From Eopsaltria australis (Eukaryota; Chordata; Aves; Passeriformes; Petroicidae), in NCBI GenBank assembly GCA_034509425.1, contig JAVTVJ010000979.1:372001-436000 (forward strand): a stretch of DNA of 64,000 nucleotides, written 5' to 3'. Every line of letters begins with the position of its first letter. Positions within the stretch are counted from its first letter, which is position 1. Under the pieces are notes generated by a model. That model was not told the origin of the DNA, searched no databases, and saw only the letters and a program-made list of their open reading frames with translations. The translations under genes were made by a program, and so were the position numbers. This document shows, one piece after another, positions 60,401 through 64,000 of the stretch.

Positions 60401-63400
60401 TAAGCAATGTATTTTGAATATGAAGATATGAATGACTTTCATAAGGAATAAAACTGATACTTGTACAGATCTTAATCATGCTTGATCTTAATTTTATGGT
60501 GTCACACATCTATGAGGACAGGAAAAAGCTATTCTGGAAAGTATTCTGAAGTATCTGGTAAGATAGAACAAAATTAAGAAAATGTGAATGTCAGGATTGC
60601 TACCATTGTGGAAACTTGCAGACATACATTTTGCAAGACATTGAGAAAAATACATGAGAAATGCTGTAAACTATTTGTTCTCACGCTTACTAAAAGATGA
60701 GCAACAGTGGGAATAGTATCAAGCACTTTTCAAATAAGCAGAAGTCAGACAAGACAGTCCAAGATAAGACTTTTCTTACCTTCATTTTCCTCACTCTTTA
60801 AAGGCTGTGTATGGTACAGAAAATTTCTAAAATTACTATATGGTTGGCAAGAAAGAAAAATGTGTTTTATAACAGAACTCAAGCTGAAGTATTAACTGAA
60901 CAAAGAAAATCACACACGTAACTGCAATTCCTATAATTCATCTTCTGTGTTGCTAAAAACTTGTAACCAATTATCATACCTATTATAATAATTTAATTGA
61001 AAAAGCATCATATTTATGTAATATATAAAAACCATATGTGTCTAATGTGTATACATATATATATGTATATATAGACACATTTTAAGAAATTTTCTTATTT
61101 AATAAAACTGTATCCATTATGGGCAGATATTGTATCATATCTATTAGGGTGAATAGTGGACTTCTTGGGGGTGGGTGATGTTCTTTTCCTGTGCTTTCTA
61201 CTCTTAGGCTGCTGGAATTCTGCAGCTAAATGGTTTTGAATTGAAGTGACACTAATCGTTCAGATTCACATGAGATAAAGCCTTAACTTCTCAGTAACCC
61301 TACTAAAAATGAGGATTAAGGTGGAGTGAGATAGCTCACAAAAAGAGGTACACAGATAAATAAAGATTTTGGAATCTGGATTTTTTTCTTTGTGAGTTAT
61401 GCAGAAATCTGATAGGGAAAAAAACCCAAACCAAACCAAAACAACAGAAACAACCCTGTCTGTTTTAGTTTCAAAATAGATGCATGCAGGTGTTAGCATG
61501 ATTAAAATAAAAAAAAATCCCCAGCTTTACACTCAGCTGCATAATGTTATCAACTAAGGTGTATACTCAGGTGTTCAGAAAGCTGTCTGTTTTTTATAAA
61601 CAACTGAAAATATTCTGCATTCAATAGATTAGACTAAGTAAGCATCCCAGATGGCCTTTAATTTAACAAATAATAATATTTTCTAAAAATTCTATTAATT
61701 TGAATTTTTTATGGCTACATATAAAAAATCTCAAAGAGATTTACCTTCTAGTTAATTGCAATTTCTGACTTAGATCCATGTAATCAGCCTTTCCAGCCAA
61801 CTACAGAACCAACATTTGCGAAAGCCCATTCTCAAAAAGTATTTGAATGAAGAAAAGGTTTTTTTTCTCAGACACCTAAAACTGCACAAGGAGCATAATT
61901 ACATGGTTTCAGAAAAGAATTCTGTGCATTAGTTTGATATAAATAGTGTCACTAATGTTAGCACTTTTAATGCATAATCTGTCCCTAGACAACAGACCAT
62001 CTTCTCTCTAATACTAACCTGTTTAATTTATTGTCTGGCATGTTATAGTTGTAATGAAGCCTATAGCACACATATTACTCTCTTTGACATGTTCCTTCTG
62101 AAAAAAGACACAGGGGTTCCTAATATTGGTACTGTTAATTAGTGCCAGCTATTCCAGTCCTTAGTACCAGCAGTTCAGTTGCTGCAGGCTTCAATATTGT
62201 CCCATAAACGTGAGAAGGGTCTCACTGCAAGTCTTACTTTGTAGCACGTCTTAAAAGAAGGAAAATTATTTTGTTGTTGATAGCTTCAAAGGCTCATAAG
62301 GGAATAAATTAGGTGCCTATAAACTGGCATCATGCATAGGAATTCTATTTACTGTGGCTCTGAAAACAGGTTGCACATGGTTGTGAATAGAACACGTTTA
62401 TATCAAAGGATGAATAGAAGGGTGTATGTTCATATCAAGAGGTTTACACACTGGATGAAGAAACACACTGTTTCAGAATGTAAGTGATATTTTTGGTTTT
62501 CAGATGTGAAGCTGCAAAAGATTAAAGGATTTAACATCCAGTCAGAGGGACAGCATCTCTAACAATGCAGAACATGTCCCATTGTACTGCCCTAGAAGTG
62601 TGAGCAAAAGTGCTGATGCAAAGAATCCAGGAGCATTATGCTTCTGTTCAGAGATTATGGTGTTATAGCTGAAAATCTAATGAAATAAAAGTAAGGAAAA
62701 TTAATGCATCAAAAAATGTTTAGTGTAGGTATGAGACAGGAACATTTAATGGTAGTTTCAAGCTCTAATTCAGAGATGTGCAGGTCTCTGTTTTTCAGGG
62801 GGTTTTTAGTGTTATGGGGTTTTTTGTATTTTTTTCATTTTGTTTTGTTTTCAATGTACACAGATAATGAGTAATAATAAATTTGTTGCAATAAAGTAGC
62901 CAGGCAAACGGTTTGGCAAGAAGTCATTTTAAAGAGAAAGAAAGGGGAGGCACATTTAACATAGCCCAGGTCTGAAAATTCCATTTGGCAAGATGAGGTC
63001 ATTCCGAGGCTATCATTTCAATGTCCATTGCTGCAGTAGCTGAATTTATTAAGACATATCTGTGGAGCAGAGCTGTTCTAGTCGTCTATGAATTGGCAGG
63101 AAATTGAGTTTAAATGAGTTTGTGGTCAGCTTAAAAATGCATCTCCAAAGTTTAGACCAATTAGCTGACGAATCCTGAAGTCCCATATAGTGCTATAAAG
63201 TCACCCATCGTGCATTACTGATTTCTGCATTTGAACTTCTGGCATCTTATTTCTTCCTATGAAAAATATTTTAGACCACAACATCGTGAAAGGTCAGCAG
63301 GTGGAGGTCTAAGGGAGCTAAGAGGAGGTCACAGACTGACAGTGAGTTGACAGTGGCTCAGTTCTCACAGGACAGAAATAAAGAGTTTATGCTTTCCTGT

Positions 63401-64000
63401 GTCAGCAGCAAACCCTAGATACTTTTACTTGCTGACAGCACTTCTACACAATGCCAATTTCTTGCAGCACCAAGAGTCAGCTGTTACAGCAGGTGAATAA
63501 ATGTCCCATTGTGCTGCCTCATACTTGTGGTGTCTTAATAAGAAACCAAACTTGCCCCCATCCCAAAAGAAAATAAAATGTAAGAAAGAAAGTGGAAAAT
63601 CCCGTTTAGGTTAGAAGGATTTTTTAGCTGAAGAAAAATGGACATGTCAAGTGATTCTTTAGCTAAGGTCAGACACTACTGGATGAAAGAATCTCACCTG
63701 CTTTTACCTGCTGTACTTTGCATATTCCTGTCACTTCCCTAACACCAGCTCTGGCATCTAACCTCCTGTGATCTGAACCAGGGAAAAGAAGTAGTAGAAA
63801 GGGAATATTGACCTTGAACAATCCATCTTCATGATCATTTAACTCCTTAAACTTTCTTCTTTTGGGTTCAGAGGACAGTAGGAAAAATATAAGAGAGCAC
63901 ACCTGGGAGGGAACACAGACATCAGAAGGAGAAAAAAGTACCACTCCTTTTTCTGTAGCTTGAGATCTTATCTGTAATATTAAAATGTTCTGTAAACTTT

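Larger units (their letters stand above)
51167..64000 (-). other. CDH9: CDH9 upstream intron, partial (at least 12.8 kb)
   Basis: This is intronic if the gene continues to the right, as the missing EC1 exon implies. It holds an LTR 3' end (53840-54105), a polypyrimidine hexamer repeat (54283-54416) and AT-rich dinucleotide patches near 59455-59495 and 61045-61078. It also holds an unrecognised plus-strand 94-codon frame at 55660-55944. No cadherin exon was found here. Confidence 0.75.

Noticed and set aside
63669..63944. 91-codon minus-strand frame as a possible upstream exon
   Set aside because: It has no cadherin motif, no signal peptide or prodomain pattern and no clear splice boundaries.
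51167..64000. The EC1 exon of CDH9
   Set aside because: I searched for an LDREE motif, the conserved EC1 tryptophan region and a roughly 295-bp exon on the minus strand and found none; it must lie to the right of the window.
1..64000. tRNA, rRNA, CRISPR or bacterial-type operon features
   Set aside because: None were seen. The window is vertebrate nuclear DNA, and nothing resembles an array, a cloverleaf gene or an operon.

Overview
The window is vertebrate nuclear DNA, almost certainly from a bird. Avian-type CR1 LINE fragments are present, one ending in the diagnostic ATTCTATG octamer repeats, together with long terminal repeats (LTRs) that look like common avian endogenous retrovirus families. 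The DNA is AT-rich, gene-poor and intron-rich. The exact species cannot be read from the sequence.

The only protein-coding gene I can support is a type II classical cadherin on the minus strand, best identified as cadherin-9 (CDH9). Nine consecutive coding exons were placed to the base: 51047-51166, 48650-48817, 44800-44987, 43295-43548, 41303-41439, 39800-39921, 29728-29845, 29395-29646 and 26214-26701. All junctions are GT-AG. The lengths (120, 168, 188, 254, 137, 122, 118 and 252 bp, plus a terminal exon) match the conserved type II cadherin pattern. Joined, they give one open frame of 614 residues plus a stop. It covers EC2 to EC5, the transmembrane segment and the complete cytoplasmic tail, with p120- and beta-catenin-binding regions. 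The exons for signal peptide, prodomain and EC1 lie beyond the right edge, so 51167-64000 is the 3' part of a large intron.

Layout: 1-26213 is 3' UTR and intergenic DNA holding two related plus-strand LTRs (about 5505-6566 and 8958-9605), a minus-strand CR1 tail (11016-11210), a minus-strand LTR fragment (14913-15263) and a hexanucleotide microsatellite (23055-23147). The gene occupies 26214-51166, with introns from 81 bp to almost 10 kb. The longest intron carries a plus-strand CR1 with a broken reverse transcriptase remnant (33165-34154). Another intron carries a solo LTR with a perfect 5-bp target-site duplication. The right-hand intron contains an LTR 3' end (53840-54105) next to a long polypyrimidine hexamer repeat.

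I found no previously undescribed biological system. The features most worth checking are a 13-bp perfect inverted repeat in the last intron, a T16 run inside the splice acceptor of the 168-bp exon, an 81-bp intron, an unusual splice donor after the 188-bp exon, and a stretch of the longest intron that resembles a regulatory element.
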